A DNA stretch of 9,270 nucleotides from Bacteroidota bacterium (GCA_023459435.1 JAEWUL010000106.1:1-9270); one strand, 5' to 3'. Positions 1 to 7,142 are shown, numbered from the stretch's first letter. Notes: generated from the sequence alone by a model not told the origin. Made by a program: numbers and translations.

Positions 1-77
1 CATTATGGATTGAATCTATGTTTTCAGCACCAATCAATCCCAAAGATTTTTCAATGATTCAAAATATTAAGCTATGA
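1..77 (+). CDS. C-terminal end of an upstream gene, possibly the operon's TetR-type regulator (partial)
   Basis: An open frame enters from the left edge (first full codon at 3) and stops at TGA 75-77. The last 24 residues begin LWIESMFSAP and end IQNIKL. The stop overlaps the ATG of the TolC gene in an ATGA arrangement, the same coupling seen at two later junctions of this operon, which is the main reason to treat it as real. Exporter operons of this type often begin with a TetR-family repressor, and a short amphipathic tail would suit one. That identity is inferred from context only, because the DNA-binding domain lies outside the window. Confidence 0.55.
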   Translation, partial: LWIESMFSAPINPKDFSMIQNIKL

Positions 78-1384
78 AAAACAGAACATTCTTTTTAAAA
101 CCGTTTTGTTTTTTTCTTTTTTTATCAGGCATAATTGCACCCTTATTGGCTCAGCAAAATACCACTTTAACTCTTGATTCCTGCTACAAATATGCCGAAA
201 TAAACTATCCTTTGGTAAAACAAAAAGGATTAATAGAAAAAAGCACTCAACTTACCCTTTCCAATATTTCAAAAGGGTATTTTCCACAACTATCTATTGG
301 TGGGCAAGCGACTTACCAATCAGATGTTACCCAAATTCAACTGAATGGCACTCTCCCACCCCAATTCAACATTGAGTTTCCTACAATTGAAAAAGATCAA
401 TATAAAATTTACGGGGAGATTGTACAACCGCTCACAGATATTGCGAATATCAGAACTTCTCAACTGGTAACGAAGGCCAATCAACATATTGAGGAACAAA
501 AAATTGAGGTTGAGATGCATAAAGTTCGGGAAAGAATTAATCAGATATTTTTTGGAATCAAGCTATTAGATGAACAGCTCATTTTGAATGATTTGCTTCA
601 AAAAGATATACAAACGGGTATCGACAAAATGAAAAAATGGGTGGATAACGGCATCGCTATGAAAACCAATGTATCCCAATTGGAAGCAGAGCTTATAAAA
701 GTACAACAATATCAAATTGAGATCACTGCAGCACGTCAAACCTATTTTTCAATTTTATCACAATTTATTGGAATCCCTGTGGATGATCAAATCAATTTGA
801 ATTTTGATGACCCTGGAACCAACTGGGTCCCCGACAATCAAGGTTCTCAAAGACCCGAAATCATGTTGTTTGATTATCAGAAACAAGCTATAGGTTACCA
901 AAACACATATTTGAAAATCAAAACAATGCCCCGATTTTCATTATTTTTACAAAGTGGCTATGGAAGACCTGCATTAAATATGTTGAATCCTGATTTTGAC
1001 TTTTACTATATCGGTGGTATCCGTTTACAATGGAATCTGGCTGCTTTCTATAGTTTCAACAAAGAGAAAAAATGGATACAAATTCAAAAAAACACCATTG
1101 ACATTCAAAAAGAGCTCTTTGACTTCAACACGAACATGCAATTAATTCAACAACAAAATGAAGTGGTTAAGTATCAAAAAATGATTGAAAATGATCAAAA
1201 AATCATCAAACTCAGGGAAATCATCAAGGAAAATGCACAGTTTCAATTGAATGAGGGAACCATTTCGGGCACAGATTATTTAAATTATATAAACGCTGAA
1301 GAGAGAGCCAAACAAGATTTAATATTACATAAAATGCAATTGATCATTGCGATATATCAGTACAATTCAATATTAGGAAAATAA
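74..1384 (+). CDS. TolC-family outer-membrane efflux protein
   Basis: The 436-residue product should form the outer-membrane channel and periplasmic tunnel of the exporter encoded downstream. An N-terminal signal peptide has basic residues at 2-9, a hydrophobic core at about 11-25 and a likely cut after APLLA (residue 26). The mature start LTLDSCYKYAEINYPLV is the typical helix opening a TolC repeat. Two beta-rich stretches (about 70-100 and 285-325), each starting with a FPQLS/MPRFS-type segment, are separated and followed by long Gln/Lys/Glu-rich helices, as expected for the two-repeat TolC fold. The length is normal for the family. There is no lipobox cysteine at the signal cleavage site. 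The ATG overlaps the preceding stop (ATGA), and the HlyD gene follows after 11 bp. The transported substrate cannot be read from the sequence. Confidence 0.93.
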   Translation: MKNRTFFLKPFCFFLFLSGIIAPLLAQQNTTLTLDSCYKYAEINYPLVKQKGLIEKSTQLTLSNISKGYFPQLSIGGQATYQSDVTQIQLNGTLPPQFNIEFPTIEKDQYKIYGEIVQPLTDIANIRTSQLVTKANQHIEEQKIEVEMHKVRERINQIFFGIKLLDEQLILNDLLQKDIQTGIDKMKKWVDNGIAMKTNVSQLEAELIKVQQYQIEITAARQTYFSILSQFIGIPVDDQINLNFDDPGTNWVPDNQGSQRPEIMLFDYQKQAIGYQNTYLKIKTMPRFSLFLQSGYGRPALNMLNPDFDFYYIGGIRLQWNLAAFYSFNKEKKWIQIQKNTIDIQKELFDFNTNMQLIQQQNEVVKYQKMIENDQKIIKLREIIKENAQFQLNEGTISGTDYLNYINAEERAKQDLILHKMQLIIAIYQYNSILGK

Positions 1385-1395
1385 ATTAAAGAAAT

Positions 1396-2292
1396 ATGAA
1401 AATAATAAAATTCACTTTTGGAATACTCATGATGATCTCTTTATTTACATCATGTAAAGAAGAACGACAATTTGACGCAACCGGATCTTTTGAAGCGGAT
1501 GAATATATCATCTCTGCTGAAGGGATGGGAACCATAAAAATGCTTCAGATTGAAGAGGGAAAAATGGTTCAGGAAAATGAGATTGTCGGTTATATTGATA
1601 CGATTCAGCTTCATCTGAAAAGGGAACAGATTGATGCTCAAATCAAAGCCGTTTTGAGTCGTAAACCCAATATTGCGGTTCAAATTTCCTCACTAGAAGA
1701 GCAAATCAATGGAGTTCAAAAAGAGCGGGATCGGTTTACCAAATTGGTTCAAAATGACGCAGCGACTCAAAAACAGCTGGATGACATCAACACCCAATAT
1801 CAAGTACTTAAAAGGCAGTTGGATGCCCTCTATTCCAACTTAGAAATCAATACAGAAGGATTGAGTAATGAGAGTGTGCCATTAAGAATTCAGAAGGAGC
1901 AAATTAAGGATCAGATTCAGAAATGCATCATTACGAATCCCATCAAAGGAACGATTCTATCTCAGTATGCTAAAGTAAATGAGATGGCAGCAGTAGGAAA
2001 ACCACTTTATAAAGTTGCAGATTTAAGCAACATCATACTAAGAGTTTATATTACCGGGGATCAACTTTCAAAAATCAAATTAAATCAAAAAGTAAAAGTA
2101 TTCACTGATGCCGGAGACGGAAAATTCAAAGAAACCGAAGGAATCATAACCTGGATTAGTGATCAATCAGAGTTTACTCCAAAAACAATACAAACCAGGA
2201 ATGAAAGAGCCAACTTAGTCTACGCTGTTAAAGTAAAAGTTGTGAATGATGGTTCCTATAAAATGGGGATGTATGGAGAAATTAATTTCTAA
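1396..2292 (+). CDS. HlyD/YbhG-type periplasmic adaptor, probable lipoprotein
   Basis: The 298-residue membrane-fusion protein would link the inner-membrane ABC transporter to the TolC channel. The N-terminus has a hydrophobic signal ending LFTSC, so Cys20 is a plausible lipidation site. The mature N-terminus would be CKEER. Next come the first half of a biotinyl/lipoyl domain (about 40-70, around EGMGTIKMLQIEEGKMV), a coiled-coil hairpin (about 75-175) and the second lipoyl half (about 178-205, NPIKGTILSQYAKVNEMA). A beta-barrel region follows (about 208-298). The segment EFTPKTIQTRNERANLVY near residues 255-272 is characteristic, as I know the family, of adaptors paired with YbhF/S/R-type ABC exporters. 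The gene sits 11 bp after the TolC gene and 3 bp before the first ATPase gene. No Shine-Dalgarno precedes it. The family call is firm; the lipid anchor is an inference from the imperfect lipobox. Confidence 0.9.
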   Translation: MKIIKFTFGILMMISLFTSCKEERQFDATGSFEADEYIISAEGMGTIKMLQIEEGKMVQENEIVGYIDTIQLHLKREQIDAQIKAVLSRKPNIAVQISSLEEQINGVQKERDRFTKLVQNDAATQKQLDDINTQYQVLKRQLDALYSNLEINTEGLSNESVPLRIQKEQIKDQIQKCIITNPIKGTILSQYAKVNEMAAVGKPLYKVADLSNIILRVYITGDQLSKIKLNQKVKVFTDAGDGKFKETEGIITWISDQSEFTPKTIQTRNERANLVYAVKVKVVNDGSYKMGMYGEINF

Positions 2293-2295
2293 TTT

Positions 2296-3204
2296 ATGAG
2301 TGGAATCGTACTTGAAAATATAGTCAAAACATACGACAAAGGGAGTGTTCTTGCTGTGGATCATGTATCTTTTAAGGTAGAGGAAGGGGAATTGTTTGGG
2401 CTCATAGGTCCAGATGGCGCCGGAAAAACATCCATATTTCGCATTTTAACAACGTTGCCCCTTCCTGACAGTGGAGATGGATGGGTTCATGGGTTAAATA
2501 TCGTCAAAGATTACAAGGAGATCCGTAAGGAAGTGGGATATATGCCGGGGAAATTCTCTTTGTATCAGGATCTTTCCGTTGAAGAAAATCTTCATTTTTT
2601 CGCTACTGTTTTCAACACAACAATTGAACAGAATTACGATTTAATAAAGGATATTTATGTTCAAATTGAACCCTTTAAAACGCGGAAAGCGGGTAAATTA
2701 TCGGGTGGTATGAAGCAAAAGCTGGCTCTTTGCTGTGCCCTGATCCATAGGCCAACGGTTCTTTTCCTGGATGAGCCCACAACAGGAGTAGATGCTGTTT
2801 CAAGAAAAGAGTTCTGGGAAATGTTGCAACGTTTAAAAAGACAGGGGATCACCATTCTGGTATCAACTCCATACATGGATGAGGCTAATCTTTGTGATCG
2901 CATCGCGTTGATTCAATCCGGGAAAATACTCAAAATTGATACGCCACCATCGATCATATCAGGTTACCAATCAAAACTCTATGCAGCTAAATCTGAAAAT
3001 ATGAGTTTATTATTACGTGAGCTCAGGGAAATGGCAGCTGTGAATACTTGCTACTCTTTTGGAGATTCGTTACATGTTACACTCAAAAATGATCTGTCAG
3101 ATCTTAAGGAAGTTAAAACCCTACTTTCTAGTCATATTGACTTGGAAATAAAGAAGATAGATCCAACCATCGAAGATTGTTTTATCCAATTGATGCATTC
3201 ATGA
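2296..3204 (+). CDS. ABC transporter ATPase, degenerate-site partner (like YbhF N-terminal half)
   Basis: The 302-residue nucleotide-binding subunit has Walker A GPDGAGKTS (38-46), signature LSGGMKQ (135-141), Walker B VLFLDEP (155-161, Glu160 present) and D-loop TGVD (163-166). Two catalytic-site residues are altered. The Q-loop position is Gly85 (GYMPGKFSLY, where the partner has GYMSQKFSLY). The switch histidine is Pro192 (VSTPYMDEA versus VTTHYMDEA in the partner). A roughly 75-residue extension after the ATPase core ends in IEDCFIQLMHS, resembling the tail that follows the first ATPase half of YbhF. The gene is 3 bp after the adaptor gene, and its stop overlaps the ATG of the second ATPase gene. 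The Walker A GPDGAGK variant also fits the N-terminal half of YbhF as I recall it. It probably pairs with the next gene product, contributing a good signature motif but a weak ATP site. Confidence 0.92.
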   Translation: MSGIVLENIVKTYDKGSVLAVDHVSFKVEEGELFGLIGPDGAGKTSIFRILTTLPLPDSGDGWVHGLNIVKDYKEIRKEVGYMPGKFSLYQDLSVEENLHFFATVFNTTIEQNYDLIKDIYVQIEPFKTRKAGKLSGGMKQKLALCCALIHRPTVLFLDEPTTGVDAVSRKEFWEMLQRLKRQGITILVSTPYMDEANLCDRIALIQSGKILKIDTPPSIISGYQSKLYAAKSENMSLLLRELREMAAVNTCYSFGDSLHVTLKNDLSDLKEVKTLLSSHIDLEIKKIDPTIEDCFIQLMHS

Positions 3205-3947
3205 AAGAAAATATAGTTATAGAAACAGAAAACCTTACTAAAAAATTTGGAAGTTTCACTGCAGTGGATCAGATCTCTTTTGTGGTATATGAAGGTGAAA
3301 TCTTTGGGTTTTTAGGTGCTAATGGTGCAGGAAAAACAACCGCGATGAAGATGTTGTGCGGATTGTCAGGCCCTAGTTCCGGGAAAGCTACTATTGCCGG
3401 TTATGATATTTATCAGAAACCGGAGCAAATCAAACAAAGAATTGGGTATATGAGCCAGAAATTCTCATTGTATGAAGATCTTACAGTAATTGAAAATATC
3501 CGTTTTTTTGGAGGAATATATGGACTTTCTTCCAAACAAATCAAAGAAAGGAGTCAATCGATTATAGAAAAACTGAATTTGAAAGAATCACAAAACAAAC
3601 TGGTAAGTTCACTTCCTTTGGGATGGAAACAGAAACTATCATTCTCGGTAGCTATCCTCCATGAACCCAAAATTGTATTTTTGGATGAACCTACAGGGGG
3701 CGTTGATCCTGTAACAAGAAGACAATTCTGGGATCTGATCTATGAAGCGTCCGATCAAGGGATTACGGTTTTTGTAACCACGCATTATATGGACGAAGCG
3801 GAGTACTGCAATCGGGTTTCCATTATGGTGGACGGTGCCATTAAAGCATTAGACACTCCCAAAAATTTAAAACAAACTTTTGGTGTTTCCTCAATGGATG
3901 ACGTTTTTTATCAATTAGCACGAGGAGCACAACGAAAAAGTGATTAA
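3201..3947 (+). CDS. ABC transporter ATPase, catalytic partner (like YbhF C-terminal half)
   Basis: The 248-residue ATPase has Walker A GANGAGKTT (39-47), Q-loop Gln86, Walker B IVFLDEP (158-164, Glu163), D-loop GGVD (166-169) and switch His195 in VTTHYMDEAEYC. The signature motif is non-canonical: LPLGWKQ (138-144) instead of LSGGQ. The same LPLG-type motif occurs, as I recall, in the C-terminal half of E. coli YbhF. I chose the ATG at 3201 because it overlaps the previous stop (ATGA) and places the start at a normal distance before the first strand. An upstream in-frame ATG at 3177 would add eight residues inside the preceding gene and is less likely. The permease gene follows after 2 bp. 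With the preceding protein it should form an asymmetric ATPase heterodimer for the two permeases below. Confidence 0.92.
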   Translation: MKENIVIETENLTKKFGSFTAVDQISFVVYEGEIFGFLGANGAGKTTAMKMLCGLSGPSSGKATIAGYDIYQKPEQIKQRIGYMSQKFSLYEDLTVIENIRFFGGIYGLSSKQIKERSQSIIEKLNLKESQNKLVSSLPLGWKQKLSFSVAILHEPKIVFLDEPTGGVDPVTRRQFWDLIYEASDQGITVFVTTHYMDEAEYCNRVSIMVDGAIKALDTPKNLKQTFGVSSMDDVFYQLARGAQRKSD

Positions 3948-3949
3948 CC

Positions 3950-5056
3950 ATGAAACAACTATTTGCTTTTATAATAAAAGAGTTTTACCATGTTTTGCGG
4001 GACTGGAAAACATTGCTATTACTCTTCGGATTACCGGTTGCACAGATTGTATTGTTTGGGTTTGCCCTCTCTAATGAAGTGAAGAACACTAAAATTGTAG
4101 TTTGTGATTATGCCAAAGATGCAGGCAGTCAAAGGATTATTCAAATGCTGGAAATAAGCAATAACTTTGAAATCGAAAAAGCGGTATGGAGTGAGAAAGA
4201 GATTGAAAATACCTTTAAAGAGGGAAAAATTAAATTGGCTTTAATTATTCCTGAACATTTTTCGAATGATTTGTCCCATTTAAACAAAGCGCAAATCAGG
4301 ATTATTGCAGATGCCTCTGATCCCAATCTGGCAACCACTTTGACTAACTATGTGACATCTATCATTATGGGTTATCAAAAAGAACTAATCGGAACCAACA
4401 ACATTCCTTTACAAATCAACCCTGAAATCAGGATGTTATATAATCCGGAATTAAAAGGAGCCACGAACTTTGTTCCCGGTGTTATGGCCTTAGTTTTACT
4501 GTTGGTTTGTGTTTTAATGACTTCCGTATCGATAGTCAAAGAAAAAGAGATGGGAACGATGGAAGTTTTGCTGGTTTCACCACTTCACCCGTTTAGAGTA
4601 ATTATCGCTAAAGCACTCCCCTATTTAGCTCTTTCCATCATCAATCTATCCGTGATTTTTTTATTAAGTGTCACCTTATTGGGTTTACAAATCAATGGCA
4701 GTTTACTCCTCCTTTTTGGAATCAGTATTTTGTTCATTTTGTGTGCTTTATCGATCGGTTTGTTGATCTCCAATGTAACACAATCACAGCAGATTGCCAT
4801 GTTGATCTCTCTGTTGGGTATGCTTTTACCAACGTTACTTTTAACCGGTTTTATGTTTCCAGTGGAAAACATGCCGATCGCTTTACAATGGCTCTCCAAT
4901 ATTGTTCCATCAAAATGGTATTACATTATGATTAAATCAATTATGATTAAAGGACTCGGATTCAGTGCCATTTGGAAAGAAACATTGATTCTTTTTGGCA
5001 TGACTTGTTTCTTGTTTTTCATGAGTATTAAAAAATTCAAAATCAGATTGGCATGA
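3950..5056 (+). CDS. ABC-2 type permease (YbhS/YbhR family), first of two
   Basis: The 368-residue inner-membrane permease has the standard ABC-2 exporter layout. A cytoplasmic amphipathic start (FAFIIKEFYHVLRDWKTLL) leads to the first membrane helix (about 21-43), then a large extracytoplasmic domain (about 44-172). Five further hydrophobic helices follow near 174-196, 222-244, 250-272, 281-303 and 343-360. The conserved cytoplasmic loop VKEKEMGTMEVLLVSP (196-211) after helix 2 is the family hallmark and probably the ATPase contact region. The length is typical. The start is 2 bp after the ATPase stop, and the 3' end overlaps the second permease gene by 4 bp (ATGA). The pairing with a second, diverged permease implies a heterodimer. 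The neighbouring TolC and HlyD genes imply export across both membranes. Confidence 0.93.
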   Translation: MKQLFAFIIKEFYHVLRDWKTLLLLFGLPVAQIVLFGFALSNEVKNTKIVVCDYAKDAGSQRIIQMLEISNNFEIEKAVWSEKEIENTFKEGKIKLALIIPEHFSNDLSHLNKAQIRIIADASDPNLATTLTNYVTSIIMGYQKELIGTNNIPLQINPEIRMLYNPELKGATNFVPGVMALVLLLVCVLMTSVSIVKEKEMGTMEVLLVSPLHPFRVIIAKALPYLALSIINLSVIFLLSVTLLGLQINGSLLLLFGISILFILCALSIGLLISNVTQSQQIAMLISLLGMLLPTLLLTGFMFPVENMPIALQWLSNIVPSKWYYIMIKSIMIKGLGFSAIWKETLILFGMTCFLFFMSIKKFKIRLA

Positions 5057-6174
5057 AAACATTAAGGCATCTTTTAGTAAAAGAATTCAAGCAGATCTTC
5101 AGGAATAGAATGATGCTCATGATTATTTTTGTGGCACCTGTTTTACAATTGTTGATTTTACCTTTAGCGGCAGATTTTGAAATTAAAAATATCAACATCT
5201 CCATTGTAGACCATGATCACTCTTCGATTTCGCATCAATTGATATCAAAAATTGAATTTTCAAACTATTTCAACCTCGTAAGTGTCAGTGATTCCTATCC
5301 AAGTGCATTACATCAGGTGGAACAGGATAAAGCGGATCTCATTTTAGAGATTCCAAAAGGATTTGAAGCGAACTTATACAGAGAAAACAAACAATCATTG
5401 TTTTTGGCCGTGAATGCGATTAATGGAGTAAAAGCGGGTGTCGGAGGATCTTATTTAAGTCGAATCATCAGTGATTACAATCGGGAGCTGCAATCGAAAT
5501 CAGGATATAACAGCCGTATGAATGCCATTCCAACGATTGAGATCAGAAATACCAACTGGTTTAATCCCAATTTAAACTACCAGACTTTTATGGTTCCGGG
5601 CATTTTGGTTTTACTGGTAACTATGATTGGAGCATATATGTGCACTTTAAATATTGTCAAGGAAAAAGAGGTGGGCACGATAGAACAAATTAATGTAACT
5701 CCCATTAAAAAATATCAGTTTATCTTAGGGAAACTAATCCCTTTCTGGATTATCGGGATGTTGGTTTTTAGTGTTGGGTTATTTGTTGTAGCACGATCTA
5801 TATACGGCATTGTACCTGCAGGTTCATTGTTTCTTTTGTATGCTTTTCTGGGATTATATCTTATTGCTGTTATTGGAATAGGATTATTACTATCAACGGT
5901 TGCCAACAATCAACAACAGGCTATGTCGTTGGCATTTTTCTTTATGATGATTTTCATATTGATGGGAGGATTATTTACAACGATCGATAGTATGCCGGCA
6001 TGGGCTCAATGGGTATCCAAATTCAATCCGGTAACCTATTTTATTGATGTGAATCGTATGGTCATCATGAAAGGAAGTGGATTTCATGACATCAAATACC
6101 ACTTCCTTAAAATGTTAGGCTTCGCCATCTTCTTCAACGTTTGGGCCGTTTTGAACTATCGGAAAAGAGTATGA
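5053..6174 (+). CDS. ABC-2 type permease (YbhS/YbhR family), second of two
   Basis: The 373-residue permease is clearly related to the preceding one. The first helix is near 21-40, the periplasmic domain near 41-178, and further helices lie near 180-201, 227-247, 258-281, 288-310 and 352-367. The hallmark loop reads VKEKEVGTIEQINVTP (202-217). The sequence WFNPNLNYQTFMVPG before helix 2 matches NPELKGATNFVPG at the same position of its partner. The ATG lies inside the previous stop (ATGA), which suggests translational coupling and equal dosage of the two subunits. It is the last gene of the operon. No hairpin terminator follows; only a short tandem repeat separates it from the convergent ferredoxin gene. 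Confidence 0.93.
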   Translation: MKTLRHLLVKEFKQIFRNRMMLMIIFVAPVLQLLILPLAADFEIKNINISIVDHDHSSISHQLISKIEFSNYFNLVSVSDSYPSALHQVEQDKADLILEIPKGFEANLYRENKQSLFLAVNAINGVKAGVGGSYLSRIISDYNRELQSKSGYNSRMNAIPTIEIRNTNWFNPNLNYQTFMVPGILVLLVTMIGAYMCTLNIVKEKEVGTIEQINVTPIKKYQFILGKLIPFWIIGMLVFSVGLFVVARSIYGIVPAGSLFLLYAFLGLYLIAVIGIGLLLSTVANNQQQAMSLAFFFMMIFILMGGLFTTIDSMPAWAQWVSKFNPVTYFIDVNRMVIMKGSGFHDIKYHFLKMLGFAIFFNVWAVLNYRKRV

Positions 6175-6176
6175 TC

Positions 6177-6204
6177 TTTCGCCCTTCGCCTTTCGCCTTT
6201 CGCC
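6177..6204 (+). repeat. Four tandem 7-bp repeats, consensus TTTCGCC
   Basis: Four adjacent 7-bp units (6177-6183, 6184-6190, 6191-6197, 6198-6204) read TTTCGCC, with one C-for-T change at the first base of unit 2. They fill nearly all of the 34-bp gap between the stop of the second permease and the convergent stop of the ferredoxin gene. The repeat is much richer in G+C than its surroundings and forms no obvious hairpin, so it does not look like an intrinsic terminator. A 7-bp unit suggests slipped-strand expansion outside coding sequence. Confidence 0.85.
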
Positions 6205-6208
6205 CAGA

Positions 6209-6982
6209 TTACATCCAGGTATCAAACCTTTTGCTTCCATCCATTCCGATCACGATTTTACGGATTGGGATGTTTCTTTGAGCTTTTTCGCGGGCCATCT
6301 CAGCTATTTTAGATAAACCACCGCAGCAAGGAACTTCCATAATCATCAAAGTCATGGTGTTGATTTGAGCCTGGTCAATCAAAGTGACTAATTTATCAAC
6401 ATAGCGTTCGGTATTGGCATCCAGTTTAGGACAAGCGATGGCTAACTTTTTACCCTTCATATATTTGGAATGGAAGTTCCCTGCAGCAAAAGCAGTACAG
6501 TCGGCAGCCAGCAAAAGATCTGCTTCCTGAAAGAATGGTGCTGCAGGGTTTACTAGATGCAATTGTACAGGGAAGTTGCCCAACTCTGACACTTGATCAG
6601 AAACCGGTGTTTGTATTTCAGGGGCACTCTCTTTTTTGATCTCTCTAGCCATAGAACCGGGGCAACCACAAGCCATAGGTTCATCCTTTCCTGCTAACAA
6701 ATCGTGGGCAGCAACGGTTGGTTTATGATGTTGATGAGCAGCAGCTTGAGGTTCATGGTTTTCAGCTTTAGGTGTGAAAACAGAATTTTCAGGAGCATCT
6801 TCTAAGGTTAAAGCACCTGTAGGACACTCTCCAATGCACATTCCAAGTCCGTCACAATAATCTTCTCTAACCAGTTTAGCTTTACCATTGATAATTTGTA
6901 ATGCATTTTGATGACATCCACTTGCACATGAGCCACATCCGATACATTTTTCTTCGTCGATTTTGATAATTTGCCTTTTCAT
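6209..6982 (-). CDS. Ferredoxin-domain protein fused to a cysteine-rich domain (FrdX-like)
   Basis: The 257-residue soluble protein has two iron-sulfur motifs at its N-terminus. The first is complete: Cys13, Cys16, Cys19, Cys23. The second is Cys43-x5-Cys49-x3-Cys53-Pro, so the usual second cysteine is Leu46, which could give a [3Fe-4S] or labile cluster. A linker with five histidines (76-93) follows. Then come a CGCPGS motif (Cys105, Cys107) and a C-terminal domain with AADCTAFA (Cys162), AIACPK (Cys184) and EVPCCGG (Cys219, Cys220), probably further metal or redox sites. I recall similar ferredoxin fusions beside hybrid-cluster protein genes under the Crp/Fnr-type regulator HcpR; the upstream palindrome agrees. 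The ATG at 6982 is preferred: an upstream TTG (7021) would lie inside the promoter. It is convergent with the exporter operon. The biochemical role is unknown, possibly electron transfer in anaerobic or nitrosative metabolism. Confidence 0.88.
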   Translation of the reverse strand: MKRQIIKIDEEKCIGCGSCASGCHQNALQIINGKAKLVREDYCDGLGMCIGECPTGALTLEDAPENSVFTPKAENHEPQAAAHQHHKPTVAAHDLLAGKDEPMACGCPGSMAREIKKESAPEIQTPVSDQVSELGNFPVQLHLVNPAAPFFQEADLLLAADCTAFAAGNFHSKYMKGKKLAIACPKLDANTERYVDKLVTLIDQAQINTMTLMIMEVPCCGGLSKIAEMAREKAQRNIPIRKIVIGMDGSKRFDTWM

Positions 6983-7018
6983 ATTTGTATTTTTTTTATT
7001 TGTTCGTTTTTGATAGTG

Positions 7019-7047
7019 CAAAAGTAATATGGTTTCACTCCCTCAAA
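7019..7047 (-). promoter_or_regulatory. Bacteroidetes-type promoter for the ferredoxin gene
   Basis: Read on the minus strand, TACTTTTG (7026-7019) is an exact match to the Bacteroidetes -7 element TAnnTTTG. TTTG at 7047-7044 provides the -33 element. The spacer from TTG to the -7 box is 17 bp, within the usual range. Transcription would start around 7011-7015, leaving a leader of about 30 nt before the ATG at 6982. Confidence 0.7.
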
Positions 7048-7066
7048 TTGTAATGTTTATTACAAT
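7047..7066. promoter_or_regulatory. Perfect inverted repeat, candidate Crp/Fnr-family operator (HcpR-like)
   Basis: The half-sites ATTGTAAT (7047-7054) and ATTACAAT (7059-7066) are exact reverse complements around a GTTT spacer. Written as TGTAA-N6-TTACA, this has the geometry of Crp/Fnr-superfamily operators. It directly abuts the -33 element of the ferredoxin promoter, and its centre at 7056.5 lies about 41-45 bp upstream of the predicted start, where class II activators bind. Control of the divergent hsp20 genes is less likely, since their start is about 190 bp away. The regulator is not in the window. Confidence 0.65.
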
Positions 7067-7097
7067 CAAAAAAAGAGATTCACAGGGAATACAAGAA

Positions 7098-7142
7098 TGC
7101 CATTTTGTCAGTTCAATTTTTAACAAACATGTCATTTTGTCG
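7098..7142 (+). promoter_or_regulatory. Paired TGnCATTTTGTC motifs upstream of the hsp20 operon
   Basis: TGCCATTTTGTCA (7098-7110) and TGTCATTTTGTCG (7130-7142) match at 11 of 13 positions and start 32 bp apart, close to three helical turns, so a protein would meet both on the same DNA face. Each copy itself contains TGnCA repeated after a 3-bp gap. They lie 150-190 bp before the first hsp20 ATG and about 110-145 bp before the predicted start of transcription, a typical enhancer distance for a sigma-54 activator. The binding protein is unknown. Confidence 0.5.

Noticed and set aside
3177..3200. ATG at 3177 as the start of the second ATPase
   Set aside because: It overlaps the previous gene by 28 bp and adds a non-homologous octapeptide. 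The ATG at 3201 gives the ATGA coupling seen elsewhere in the operon.
4741..4935. Plus-strand 64-codon open frame inside the first permease gene
   Set aside because: It is a shadow frame in a clearly coding region, with no start context, no recognisable domain and no promoter.
6983..7021. TTG start at 7021 adding 13 residues to the ferredoxin protein
   Set aside because: It lies within the predicted -7 promoter element, upstream of the expected transcription start, and adds a Lys/Asn-rich stretch with no family support. The ATG at 6982 sits right before the ferredoxin domain.
7047..7066. Reading the 20-bp inverted repeat as a terminator
   Set aside because: The arms are AT-only apart from one G:C pair each, there is no following T-tract, and it lies upstream of a promoter between divergent genes, which fits an operator better.
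7098..7142. CRISPR-like or transposon-end interpretation of the TGnCATTTTGTC pair
   Set aside because: There are only two 13-bp units, with no further copies, no spacers of equal size, no cas genes and no transposase nearby.
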